From Candidatus Agathobaculum merdigallinarum (GTDB lineage: Bacteria > Bacillota > Clostridia > Oscillospirales > Butyricicoccaceae), in assembly GCA_019115425.1 (NCBI GenBank), contig DXDO01000087.1, forward strand, positions 1-32,016: a DNA stretch of 32,016 nucleotides, read 5' to 3'. A program made the position numbers and the translations under genes. Below the pieces are notes generated by a model. That model worked only from the letters and a program-made list of their open reading frames with translations, was not told where the DNA came from and ran no database searches. Below are positions 19,201 to 27,152 of this stretch, in pieces; the stretch's first letter is position 1; every line of letters starts with the position of its first letter.

Positions 19201-19258
19201 GCCATTTATGATCGGCGTCAATGGTGAACATCGGGTGCATGTCATGTTTGTCGGCTGA
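16232..19258 (+). CDS. Baseplate J-like protein 1 (Pvc11-like)
   Basis: 1008 aa, overlapping gp25 by 17 nt; C-terminal 'GSNIESVESARLRGTNLISAQNRLVSPLDFTRAVQAYSAVIAKVRCIPG' is the baseplate J motif. Confidence 0.92.
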   Translation: MGRSNDFRIDPRTESDLREQIARLAQSYTPEWAFDTEKPDVGSVIGLLFASQLSGNIRRLNQVVEKYHTEFINLLDLSLQAAFPSVGVAVFDMIPDTVSGVLVPRGVKLLAEKDDERIVFETQNEVFVTSARLTDIVGVSGAHGCIRPLRGDWRAEPLLPERMLGGWEEPRPTAEQERSAISLFDYTEDNIARSALILYHKSLFDTAEGVSVTVYAQDRAGRSLASWLSDPANCRWSYLSQDGLQEIEAREEENGGVILTRGGENRHVQIDGEEYAVLCVEACGMPRESVDLSSLTVRSACEPAVPEGIIHNDEQLSAERCLPFGPTASIFDECYIGHDRIFRQQGAEIELTFTLSYEDKLVDLLPAQVEENLKIIKRRPRPVQIGRAETSVQRMAIEYYNGRGWYRLPVETDWQTLFDGTHAGDVSIRFICPDDWRPSVIGGMEGRMLRLRVMQADNCFLQPCLHHMPRLDGMRLRYRYTGSRRLPQRVERICGTLREDITWQAQSSQPFTAFAPLPYAENSLLLGFDRPFSGSPVSLFFDVEENIHFESVPIQFYYSSPTGFKRLRVVDGTRAMRQSGTVLFYPPQDFARIEVEGRQRFWLRLTDETGAFDRGGRYHAVIRSLLTNAVEIRNIETMPEKQFYIETSTPNMAFPLETDNILSAEVFVNEFGALTQGEMQAMLGERPEDVRVEYDSLGEISSFFVRWNEVDSFDASTPKDRHYQIDRMLGLLRFGDGINVMIPRAQDNPAIMVRVQRCEGMAGNLPGGAVNRLYGNMMYIDRVYNPISTSAGSNIESVESARLRGTNLISAQNRLVSPLDFTRAVQAYSAVIAKVRCIPGCAPDGRRDGRLISIALMMQDYQSGSYSFNNLKKPLSEFLLARCEATVSPEDLYLTEPIYIELSVDVWVETTQQDQAFQIQNLLTARIREFIDPLGDSGGWEIGKLPDENRFAMLLRTTKMDAVVRRFCVSVRRVEHDGVHECSLNDLPRSPFMIGVNGEHRVHVMFVG

Positions 19259-19285
19259 CGGCGTCCGTAAACTGGAGGTATACCT

Positions 19286-21406
19286 ATGCTGCACAGCATA
19301 AAATTGAATGATCAGGACTATGAGCAGCTGCTCGGCGAAGCGCTTGCCCGGATTCCCCTTTATACCAATGAGTGGACCAACTTCAATGTCTCCGATCCGG
19401 GCGTTACGATTTTGCAGAACCTGTCCTCTTTTTCTTTGCTGCAGCAAAGTCTGCTGGACGAGGTGACGGACGAGCTGCGGGAAAGGCTGCTTGGCCTGCT
19501 TGGCTATCATCCGAAGAGCCTCAAGGCGGCAAAGCTGCTCGTCGCGCCCGAGGAGGCATCCTATCGCGTGCTACCGGCGCAGGAAAAGCTGCTGCTTGGC
19601 AGTCTCAGCTTTGAAACCAGGGAAAGAACCGAGCTGATTCCGTGGTCGGTGGCGGGCGTGTTTGCGGAAAGCAGTGGACAGATTCGAGATCTGACCTATC
19701 CTCTGCAGTATGCGCGTCACGCCTCGGTGCAGTTGTTTGGCGACCGCCCCCAAGCGGGAGACAGCCTGATATTCATTCTGGAGGGCACGCTGCGCGCGGG
19801 GATGGAGCTGCATTTCTATGTGGGTGCGGAAAACGAAAGTTGGCGCAATCCGTTCGATGAAGCAGAGGAACTTTCCTTCGCACGCATGCGCTGGCAGTAT
19901 TATACGGAGCAGGGCTGGATGGACGTGGTATGTGAGGATGAAACGCACGGCTTTTTGCTCAGCGGCGGCTTGCATTTGCATCTGGGGCAAAAAGAGCCTG
20001 CCCGGTTCGAGGAAATGTCAGTGCACGGCTTTGCCGTGCGCTGCGAGCTGGAGTATGCGGAGTACGACATCGCCCCGCGCGTCACTCTGCTGCTCGGCGG
20101 CCTGTTTGAGGTAGAGCAGCGCGATACGCATGCCGCGTCATTCCGCTTTCCCGGTGCAGACGAGATTCGGATCGAAAGCGCGATGACGCGCTATGAAAAT
20201 CTGTTTGTCTACTGCCGCGAGACAGAAGAGGGGCCGTATCTGCCCTATACGCCTGTTGCCAATGCGACGGCGGGGCAGGGGCGATTCTGTGTGCGGCGGG
20301 ATGAGGCCGACGGTACGATAGCGCTCCGGTTTGACCGGGAACGATTCGGTTATGCACCCATCGAGCAGTCGGACGCGGTCTGTGTGGTGTGCTACGACAC
20401 GGAAACACTGCATCGGCGTGAGATCGGCATTGCCTACGGTTATGAGAATCAGGAACTGGATATCACCGGCTTGACGGATGTGCTGCCGGAGGGGTTCAGT
20501 GTGCTGGCAGAAACCGAGCAGCCGGACGGTCAGACGGGCTATCGCAGGATTGAACCGCAGGACGGGCGCGAAGACAGCATCTGTTATGAGGTCATCCCCT
20601 CGGAAGGAACGATCCGCATCCGGCATAATGGCATGGGTGGGGCGACGCGTCTGTGGCTGTGCGACGCGGTGACAACCGCAGGCAGCATGGGCAACCTGCG
20701 TGCCAACGCACATCTGGGCTCAGCGCCCGATCCGTATTTCCCTGATGAGCCGCGCGGCCCGTATTACATAGCGCCCGGCAGCGGCACTGGGGGACGCTCG
20801 GCAGAGACGGTTGACGAACTGCGCCGCCGCATGGTCGCCGACCTGCGCAGCCGCCGCAGCGCGGTGAGCGAGGAGGACTATGAGCAGGCGGTGCGGCAGA
20901 CGCCCGGCTTGTGCATTCATAAGGTGCGCGCCGTAGCGGATGAGCAGCAAAATCTTGTCCGGATCACAGTAAAATGCCATACGGAAGACAACAGGCCGGA
21001 GTTGCCTGCCTGCTATCTGGAGCAGATCAAACGGCAGCTGGATGACTACCGCATGATCGCAACCCGTATTGAGCTGCGGCAGCCGCAATATGTGCCGGTC
21101 GACGTGACCGCAGTTGTCCATGTGCGCAATTATTATGAGAACGCGCGTGCGGAGATCACGGATATGTTGCGCAGAGAACTGGATTATATCACCTCAGATC
21201 ACAGTTTTGGCGAAACCATCCGCTTTACTGAGCTGTACCGCAAGCTGGAGACGATGCAGTGCGTGGACAGTGTATACATGCTGTCTATGCAGCCCGCTCC
21301 GGGCACGGATGCGACTTTGCAGGGAGCGGACATTGTACTGGGGGAGAGCAGTCTCTGCCATCTGGGTCGGCTGACGCTTGAGATCAACACATCGCTTGCG
21401 CATTGA
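19286..21406 (+). CDS. Baseplate J-like protein 2 (Pvc12-like)
   Basis: 706 aa; 'TNFNVSDPGVTILQNLSSFSLLQQSLLDEVTDELRERLLGLLGYHP' and 'SAETVDELRRRMVADLRSRRSAVSEEDYEQAVRQTPGLCIHKVRAV'. Confidence 0.92.
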   Translation: MLHSIKLNDQDYEQLLGEALARIPLYTNEWTNFNVSDPGVTILQNLSSFSLLQQSLLDEVTDELRERLLGLLGYHPKSLKAAKLLVAPEEASYRVLPAQEKLLLGSLSFETRERTELIPWSVAGVFAESSGQIRDLTYPLQYARHASVQLFGDRPQAGDSLIFILEGTLRAGMELHFYVGAENESWRNPFDEAEELSFARMRWQYYTEQGWMDVVCEDETHGFLLSGGLHLHLGQKEPARFEEMSVHGFAVRCELEYAEYDIAPRVTLLLGGLFEVEQRDTHAASFRFPGADEIRIESAMTRYENLFVYCRETEEGPYLPYTPVANATAGQGRFCVRRDEADGTIALRFDRERFGYAPIEQSDAVCVVCYDTETLHRREIGIAYGYENQELDITGLTDVLPEGFSVLAETEQPDGQTGYRRIEPQDGREDSICYEVIPSEGTIRIRHNGMGGATRLWLCDAVTTAGSMGNLRANAHLGSAPDPYFPDEPRGPYYIAPGSGTGGRSAETVDELRRRMVADLRSRRSAVSEEDYEQAVRQTPGLCIHKVRAVADEQQNLVRITVKCHTEDNRPELPACYLEQIKRQLDDYRMIATRIELRQPQYVPVDVTAVVHVRNYYENARAEITDMLRRELDYITSDHSFGETIRFTELYRKLETMQCVDSVYMLSMQPAPGTDATLQGADIVLGESSLCHLGRLTLEINTSLAH

Positions 21407-21428
21407 CTGCGCGGAATGAGGAATATCG

Positions 21429-22502
21429 ATGGAGAGCTTACTGAAAAAATACCGCATCGGGCATAGCCGCTTACGCGGCGGCAGCCTGTATGGGATGGAG
21501 GTCGACGGGAACAGTGTACGCACCATAGAAGGAGAGGGATACCATGCCCTTTTCCTGTGCGCGCTGGATGCGGGACGGGAAGACTGCGAGTGGGGGCGGT
21601 TCGTGCTGCGGGCAGAGCTGCCGCGCGATATGGTGCTGGTCATCCATGCGCTTGCTTCGGATGAAAACCGTATCCTGCGGGACGGGCAGGAAATGCTGAC
21701 AGACGATTTCCTGCGGGAGGAGACGGACGCGCGCCGTAAAAAGCGCCTGTTTGAGCTTTCGGATTCCATACGGCAGGCGGGGGCGCAGGATATCCTGCTG
21801 TACGGTCAGCGCGGACGCTACCTATGGCTGTGTATCGAGTTGATTGGTGCGGGAAGCGCTTGCCTGCATGATATGCAAGTGTACACGCCGGGGGATAACT
21901 TCCTGCAGACCTTTCCGGAGGTGTACCGCCGTAACGGCGAGTTTCTGCACCGTTATCTATCGGTGTTTTCCTCACTGTATAACGATCTGCAGGAGGAGAT
22001 CGACAGCTTGCCTGCCCTGTTCGATCTGGATACGGCGCCAGCGGCGCTGCTGCCGGAATTTGCGCGGTGGATCGGGCTGGAGATGGACGGCGGATTTCTG
22101 AATGAAGATCAGTGCCGTCGGCTGATCCGGTCGGGATTCCGTCTGCTGTCCCGCAAGGGGACGCGCGCGGCAATCGAGGAGGCTATCCATCTGTTGGTGG
22201 AGGAGCCGGTGTACATACTGGAGCGTGTCGGGGCAGAGGGTTGCCGGGAGCAGGGGCGTGAGGAACCGTTTGCTTTTACTGTGCTGATTGCGCGACAGTC
22301 GGATGAGCAGCTCCATACCAAGCTGCTGTATCTGATCAACCAGTTCCGGCCAATCCGTACCCGTGTGAGCATTGTCTTTTTGGGCGATTGTATTGGCATG
22401 GACTATCACTGTTATTTGGATATCAACGCCTCGCTGGTGCAAAGCGCCGGAGGCAGTTTAAACGGCGGGGCAGCGCTCAATGGCCTGACCTGCCTGCAAT
22501 AA
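21429..22502 (+). CDS. Phage tail protein I-like baseplate protein
   Basis: 357 aa; 'FLQTFPEVYRRNGEFLHRYLSVFSSLYNDLQEEIDSLPALFDLDTAPAALLPEFARWIGLEMDGGFLNEDQCRRLIRSGFRLLSRKGTRAAIEEAI' characteristic of tail protein I. Confidence 0.93.
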   Translation: MESLLKKYRIGHSRLRGGSLYGMEVDGNSVRTIEGEGYHALFLCALDAGREDCEWGRFVLRAELPRDMVLVIHALASDENRILRDGQEMLTDDFLREETDARRKKRLFELSDSIRQAGAQDILLYGQRGRYLWLCIELIGAGSACLHDMQVYTPGDNFLQTFPEVYRRNGEFLHRYLSVFSSLYNDLQEEIDSLPALFDLDTAPAALLPEFARWIGLEMDGGFLNEDQCRRLIRSGFRLLSRKGTRAAIEEAIHLLVEEPVYILERVGAEGCREQGREEPFAFTVLIARQSDEQLHTKLLYLINQFRPIRTRVSIVFLGDCIGMDYHCYLDINASLVQSAGGSLNGGAALNGLTCLQ

Positions 22503-22524
22503 CCAATCAAGATCAAAGGAGCGA

Positions 22525-22830
22525 ATGATCATGACAATTCAGACCAACCGGAACGGAACCACGACGACACTGGTGATCGAGGGTCGTGTGGACACCATGA
22601 CCAGTCCCCAGCTGCAGCAAGCTGTGTTGGAGGCATTTCAAGGCGCAGAAAAGGTCGTGCTCGACTTTGAAAAGGTTGCGTATATCAGCAGCGCCGGTCT
22701 GCGTGTGCTGCTCATCGGGCAGAAGACGGCGCAGTCCAAACATATGTCTATGATACTGACCAATGTAGGGGATACGGTGAAGAACGTGCTGGACATGGTC
22801 GGCTTCACCTCGGTTATGACCATCGAGTAA
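22525..22830 (+). CDS. STAS-domain anti-sigma factor antagonist (RsbV/SpoIIAA-like)
   Basis: 101 aa; 'TTTTLVIEGRVDTMTSPQLQQAV...VVLDFEKVAYISSAGLRVLLIGQKTAQ' with conserved phosphorylatable Ser. Confidence 0.95.
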   Translation: MIMTIQTNRNGTTTTLVIEGRVDTMTSPQLQQAVLEAFQGAEKVVLDFEKVAYISSAGLRVLLIGQKTAQSKHMSMILTNVGDTVKNVLDMVGFTSVMTIE

Positions 22831-22837
22831 ACATCAG

Positions 22838-22868
22838 GCGGAAAGATACAGGTCTTTCCGCTCTTTTT
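22838..22868 (+). terminator. Rho-independent terminator after STAS gene
   Basis: GCGGAAAGA (22838-22846) TACAGG TCTTTCCGC (22853-22861) then TCTTTTT: perfect 9-bp stem plus T-tract. Confidence 0.88.
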
Positions 22869-22898
22869 CCACATTATCAAGCAAAGGGGGCGTGCCCT

Positions 22899-25259
22899 GT
22901 GGGCAGAAGGATGCAATGCATGGTACGACTGCTGTTTTCATGCACAATCTGTATACTGGCGGTTTTTCTATCGGCCGCAGCAGCGCAGGTGCGGCAGGAA
23001 ACACTCGACTGCACGGCATTTGAGGGATCGATGATCAACGCGTCGGAGGGATGGTACTGGGACCAGAAGACCAACACCCTCACGCTGATCAATGCGGACA
23101 TACGTCCAGCAACCAAATGGACCGTTGTCAACAACCAGGTGGTCGAGGATATGGCAGTGAATGGCATTGTGCTGCCCGCCGGATCGACGGTCGTGCTGCT
23201 GGGGGAGAATACGGTCTCCGCGCGTGCATATGGCGTGTATTCAACGGGGACAATTTCGTTTGTGCAGAAGACCATTCTAGCGCCGGATGACCTTTCTCAG
23301 TTAAATGGAAATGCGAATGGTACACTGGAGATCACAGGGGAAAAACAGGCGGTTTTGGTGGGCGGTCTGCAAAATGAAGGTACGCTGACCGCAGGAAGCG
23401 ACTGGTATACCGCTGTTGAAACGGCATCACCGGGGACAAACCGGTATGCCTGCTTTACGCTCTCGCCGCGTATTGTCATTGACGTCACAGACTGTGGCGT
23501 TGAGTTGGAGGACGACGGTTTTTACCTTAATCAGCGCGGTGTGATGAGCACAAAATATGCTGCGCTTGGGCAATATACGATCACTGGTGCATCAAACGCG
23601 GCCAGCCATGCGATCCGGGTGCGTGCAGGCGAAGCGGTTACAGTTACACTGGAAAACGTACGGTTGGACTTGAGCGAGCAGCGTTGGAAAAGTCCGTTTG
23701 AACTGGAAGAGGGGGCAAGCGTAGAACTGATCCTAAAAGGGGAAAACGAACTGCGTGCCGGTACGACCCGTGCCGCCGTCGAGGTGGCGGAGGGTGCGTC
23801 TCTTACTGTTTCAGCGGACAGCACAGGCGGGCTGATCGCTGTGAGCGGCGCGGGCGCGGCCGGAATTGGCGGCGGTACAGGTAAGGCATGCGGCTCGGTG
23901 CAGATTCAGGGCGGTGTGATTGAAGCTGCCGGAATGAGCGGCGGCGCAGGCATCGGACAGGGGTCAGGCGGAACAGACGGCAGCTTTTCTGTTTCCGGAG
24001 GCCAATTGCGGCTGACCGGCGGCTATGGTGCTGCTGGCTTGGGCAGTGGATCAGGAGGTATGGGCGGCACGGCTGTTGTTTCGGGAGGAACCCTGACGGC
24101 ACGCGGCGGTTCAAACGCACCGGGAGTGGGTGCGGGTGCGGATGCTCAGAACTTCCAGACAACGATTTCCGGGGGCACAGTCGCTGCGACTGGCGGCAGG
24201 AGCGCGCCGGGCATCGGCGCGGGCACCGGCGCTGGTGGATGTTCGGCAACGATATTGGGCGGCACTGTGCAGGCGGGCGGCGGCTACGGTGCGTCGGGCA
24301 TGAGCGCAGGCGGTGACAGCGAGGCACTGACGACTGAAGAGGGCGTAATTCCGGTACAGCCCGAGGAGGACGAAACACAGGGTGCTCCCAACACTATGAC
24401 GGTTTCCGGCGGCAGCGTTTCCGCGGCGGCGGGCAGAGGCAGTGGCGTGTCGGCTGTTGGGACAAATGTGTCCGGCGGCAGCCATGTTGCAGAGATTGCT
24501 GCAGTGAACGAGCCTGATTTTGCTATGCCGCAGGATAATAGCGCGCAAACCTATACCAGTTATCTGGACAGCCTTCCTACGGAGGAGGATGTGAAAGAAG
24601 AAAACGGCGGCACAACGGATCCGGACGAACCAGATGAGCCGAGCGAACCAGATTACACAGGTTTGGCAGAGGAGTTGTTTGACGATCTGGACGAGAATGC
24701 ATGGTATATGGCTGCGCTGGATTTTGCCGCGGGAAACGAACTGATTGATGCGGTAAATGGCGGGCAGACTTTTGCACCGAACCAGCCTGCAACACGCGCC
24801 GTCGTGGTCGAGGCGCTGTGGCGCTTGTGCGGCAGACCGGAGACCGAAGCCGGGACGGGCTATAACGATGTTCCGGCGGATGCAGTAAACGCGGCCTCGA
24901 TTGCATGGGCGCAGCAGGCCGGCATCGTCATGGGAGACGGTGACGGCAACTTCCGGCCGGAGGATAATATCACGCGGCAGGAGATGTGTGCGGTGCTCGC
25001 CCGGTTTGCCGCATGGCGCGGTTATCTGCTGCAAGCTTCCCTGCAGGGTGAGTTTGCCGATGCGGATGAGATTGCCGTATGGGCGCGTGAAGCGGTATAT
25101 CTGTGCCGCGGCAGCGGCCTGGTGGAGGGCCGCGAAGATGGAAAATTCTATCCGAACGATCCCGTAACGCGCGCGGAGCTGGCGCAGATGCTATATAATT
25201 TGGATCAAATGCAGGCAGAAAGGGAGGAAAAGGATGAAACAGCTATGAGTTCCTGCTAA
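22899..25259 (+). CDS. Secreted Gly-rich repeat (beta-solenoid-like) surface protein with three C-terminal SLH domains
   Basis: 786 aa; N-terminal 'MVRLLFSCTICILAVFLSAAAAQ' signal peptide; C-terminal SLH motifs 'FDDLDENAWYMAALDFAAGNELI...FAPNQPATRAVVVEALWRL', 'YNDVPADAVNAASIAWAQQAGIVMGDGDGNFRPEDNITRQEMCAVLARF', 'FADADEIAVWAREAVYLCRGSGLVEGREDGKFYPNDPVTRAELAQML'. Confidence 0.88.
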   Translation: MGRRMQCMVRLLFSCTICILAVFLSAAAAQVRQETLDCTAFEGSMINASEGWYWDQKTNTLTLINADIRPATKWTVVNNQVVEDMAVNGIVLPAGSTVVLLGENTVSARAYGVYSTGTISFVQKTILAPDDLSQLNGNANGTLEITGEKQAVLVGGLQNEGTLTAGSDWYTAVETASPGTNRYACFTLSPRIVIDVTDCGVELEDDGFYLNQRGVMSTKYAALGQYTITGASNAASHAIRVRAGEAVTVTLENVRLDLSEQRWKSPFELEEGASVELILKGENELRAGTTRAAVEVAEGASLTVSADSTGGLIAVSGAGAAGIGGGTGKACGSVQIQGGVIEAAGMSGGAGIGQGSGGTDGSFSVSGGQLRLTGGYGAAGLGSGSGGMGGTAVVSGGTLTARGGSNAPGVGAGADAQNFQTTISGGTVAATGGRSAPGIGAGTGAGGCSATILGGTVQAGGGYGASGMSAGGDSEALTTEEGVIPVQPEEDETQGAPNTMTVSGGSVSAAAGRGSGVSAVGTNVSGGSHVAEIAAVNEPDFAMPQDNSAQTYTSYLDSLPTEEDVKEENGGTTDPDEPDEPSEPDYTGLAEELFDDLDENAWYMAALDFAAGNELIDAVNGGQTFAPNQPATRAVVVEALWRLCGRPETEAGTGYNDVPADAVNAASIAWAQQAGIVMGDGDGNFRPEDNITRQEMCAVLARFAAWRGYLLQASLQGEFADADEIAVWAREAVYLCRGSGLVEGREDGKFYPNDPVTRAELAQMLYNLDQMQAEREEKDETAMSSC
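23847..24320 (+). repeat. About 5-6 tandem ~29-aa Gly-rich coding repeats
   Basis: Units such as 'GAAGLGSGSGGMGGTAVVSGGTLTARGGS', 'NAPGVGAGADAQNFQTTISGGTVAATGGR', 'SAPGIGAGTGAGGCSATILGGTVQAGGGY'. Confidence 0.8.
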
Positions 25260-25647
25260 GCTGGAGCAGTTAGACCATGTGCTGGCCTTCATCACCGACG
25301 AGCTGGAGAGCGCGGGATGCGCCGAAGAGATAAAGATGCAGATTTCGGTTGCGGTAGAAGAGATATTTGTCAATATCTTCAGCTACGCTTATCCACCCAA
25401 GGAGGGTAATGCGACCATTCGGATTGATATCGGGGGTACACCGGCTGTGGCGCAGATCGAGATGATGGATCAGGGCGTGCCGTACGATCCCCTGCAGAGG
25501 CAGGATCCGGATATCACCCTTTCTGCGGAGGAGCGCGGCATCGGCGGCCTTGGCATTTTTATGGTCAAGCAGACGATGGATGAGGTGACCTATCGCTATG
25601 AGGATAACAGCAATATTCTGACGATACAGAAAGCCATAGGCAGGTGA
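25234..25647 (+). pseudogene. RsbW/SpoIIAB-like anti-sigma serine kinase (HATPase_c_2) interrupted by in-frame TGA at codon 5 (pseudogene, recoded, or sequence error)
   Basis: SD GGGAGG + ATG 25234: ATG AAA CAG CTA TGA GTT CCT GCT AAG CTG GAG CAG TTA GAC = MKQL*VPAKLEQLDHVLAFITDELE...; N-box 'AVEEIFVNIFSYAY', G1 'MDQGVPYDP', G2 'GGLGIFMVKQTMDEVTY'. ORF track starts at in-frame GTG 25279 instead. Confidence 0.75.
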
Positions 25648-25653
25648 AACAAG

Positions 25654-25814
25654 GTGAGCAATAAGGGAAAGAAGGCGCGATCCGGCGGAAGATCATCCGT
25701 CTGGTGCTGAGCATTTCACTGCTGGCGCTGCTGCTGGGCGGGCCGATGGCAAATATGGATACGATTGGTATTCTGCTCATGCGTGAAATGGCGGTCTACG
25801 CCCATTATGAATAG
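25654..25814 (+). pseudogene. Frameshifted and truncated N-terminal remnant of an RsbU/SpoIIE-type (PP2C) phosphatase
   Basis: Frame 1: MSNKGKKARS (GTG 25654); frame 0 from 25680: IRRKIIRLVLSISLLALLLGGPMANMDTIGILLMREMAVYAHYE* (TAG 25812-25814). Together resembles the Arg/Lys-rich plus TM N-terminus of SpoIIE-family phosphatases; the catalytic domain is absent. Confidence 0.45.
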
Positions 25815-25889
25815 GCACGGGGCGTCAATGAGATAAGGATTATTCTTTGATACACAGAAAGAGCGATTGAAAGGGGGAGCGGAAGCGCC

Positions 25890-27104
25890 ATGGCATGCGG
25901 CAAGAAGCACAATCCAATACATATGCCGCAGCGGGCGCGTGGCGGCAGCCGGGTGCCACTGTTCGTGTTGCCAGCGGCTGTGATCGCTGCGGTGGTGGTC
26001 ATCACGGCGTCAGCCGTTCAGTTGGCAGGGCATGAATATGTGTTGACCGATGGCACGCGCTATGAAACCGTGCGACTGTATCCGGGTACGGTAGAGCAGG
26101 CGTGCGAAAAGGCGGGCTTCGGCGGTTTGGATGTGTATGAGCAGCGCGAATCGGGCGGCATAACCTATCTGACCCTTGGCGGCGAGATGTACGCGGAGAT
26201 CAGCCGCGGGGGGAGCGTGACGGATGTATCGTTTCTGCCGTGCACAGTGGAGCAGCTTCTGGCGGAAAACGGCATCGAGCTTGCGGAGAACGAGATCGTC
26301 ACGCCTGCGCTCTACACCTATCTGACACAGGATACTGCTGTCTCTATCAGCACGGTTACCAGCCAGACAGTGACCGAAACCGAGGAAATCGATTTTGCGG
26401 TGGTCACGCAGGAAAACAGCACGCTGGAAAAAGGCGTGCGCCGGATCGTACGGAATGGCGCCAAGGGACTGAAACAGGTGACCTATTCCGTTGTTCTGCA
26501 GGACGGCGAAGAGGTGGAGCGGAATATGGTTTCCGAGACCGTGCTGAAAGAGCCGGTCGACTGCATCATGGAGCGGGGTACGGGCACTGAAACGCAGGAT
26601 CGGGCACGCCCGCAAATGGATGAGAATGAAGGGATTATCCGCCCCTCGCAGGGCAGCGATAGCGCGCAGACGGTACAAACAGGGGGAAGCAGCACCGGCC
26701 TTTCCACGGCTGGGCGGGATGATGTTTGGTCGGCACCGACAGGTGTTGCGGTCAATTCGTCCACCCGACAGATCACCACGGCGGACGGCATGACGTATTC
26801 CTACACCGATGTGCTGTCCGTCAGGGCGACCGCTTACCACCGCATAGAGGAAGGCGGACTGATCACCGCCTCTGGTACGATCACGCAATATGGCACAGTG
26901 GCGGTTGATCCCAGAGTGATTCCGCTTGGCACACGCGTTTTTGTCGTTGCGGAGGATGGCACCAGTTGGAGCTATGGCCCTGGCCTTGCAGAGGATACGG
27001 GTGGCCTAATCAAGGGAAACCGGATCGACCTGTTTTTTATGACTGGCGACGAAGCGGAAAACTTTGGCGTGCGCAATGCGAAGATATACATACTTTCGGA
27101 TTAA
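25890..27104 (+). CDS. DUF348/G5/3D-domain (YabE/Rpf2-like) cell-wall-active protein
   Basis: 404 aa; N-terminal TM 'VPLFVLPAAVIAAVVVITASAVQLAG'; two DUF348-like segments, G5-like 'ETEEIDFAVVTQENSTLEKGVRRIVRNGAKGLKQVTYSVVLQDGEEVERNMVSETVLKEPV', and 3D domain 'VRATAYHRIEEGGLITASGTITQYGTVAVDPRVIPLGTRVFVV...EDTGGLIKGNRIDLFF'. Confidence 0.92.
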   Translation: MACGKKHNPIHMPQRARGGSRVPLFVLPAAVIAAVVVITASAVQLAGHEYVLTDGTRYETVRLYPGTVEQACEKAGFGGLDVYEQRESGGITYLTLGGEMYAEISRGGSVTDVSFLPCTVEQLLAENGIELAENEIVTPALYTYLTQDTAVSISTVTSQTVTETEEIDFAVVTQENSTLEKGVRRIVRNGAKGLKQVTYSVVLQDGEEVERNMVSETVLKEPVDCIMERGTGTETQDRARPQMDENEGIIRPSQGSDSAQTVQTGGSSTGLSTAGRDDVWSAPTGVAVNSSTRQITTADGMTYSYTDVLSVRATAYHRIEEGGLITASGTITQYGTVAVDPRVIPLGTRVFVVAEDGTSWSYGPGLAEDTGGLIKGNRIDLFFMTGDEAENFGVRNAKIYILSD

Positions 27105-27152
27105 ACACAGCTTCCCCGTCATGCAAGCAGCTTATGCCGCAATGGGATTCAA

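Noticed and set aside
3748-22502. Ordinary prophage interpretation
   Set aside because: No capsid, portal, terminase, integrase or lysis genes. DUF4255, DUF4280, DUF6760, paired Pvc7-like and two gpJ proteins with an AAA-less Pvc-like layout fit an eCIS rather than a phage.
3748-22502. T6SS interpretation
   Set aside because: No TssJLM/TssK/TssF/TssG or Hcp/TssB-TssC split sheath; single sheath and gpI/gpJ/DUF4255 set fits eCIS.
25246-25248. Selenocysteine/TGA recoding of the kinase
   Set aside because: No SECIS-like structure apparent right after the codon and no redox context expected at this position; TGA is a normal stop elsewhere, so mutation, sequence error or alternative start is more likely.
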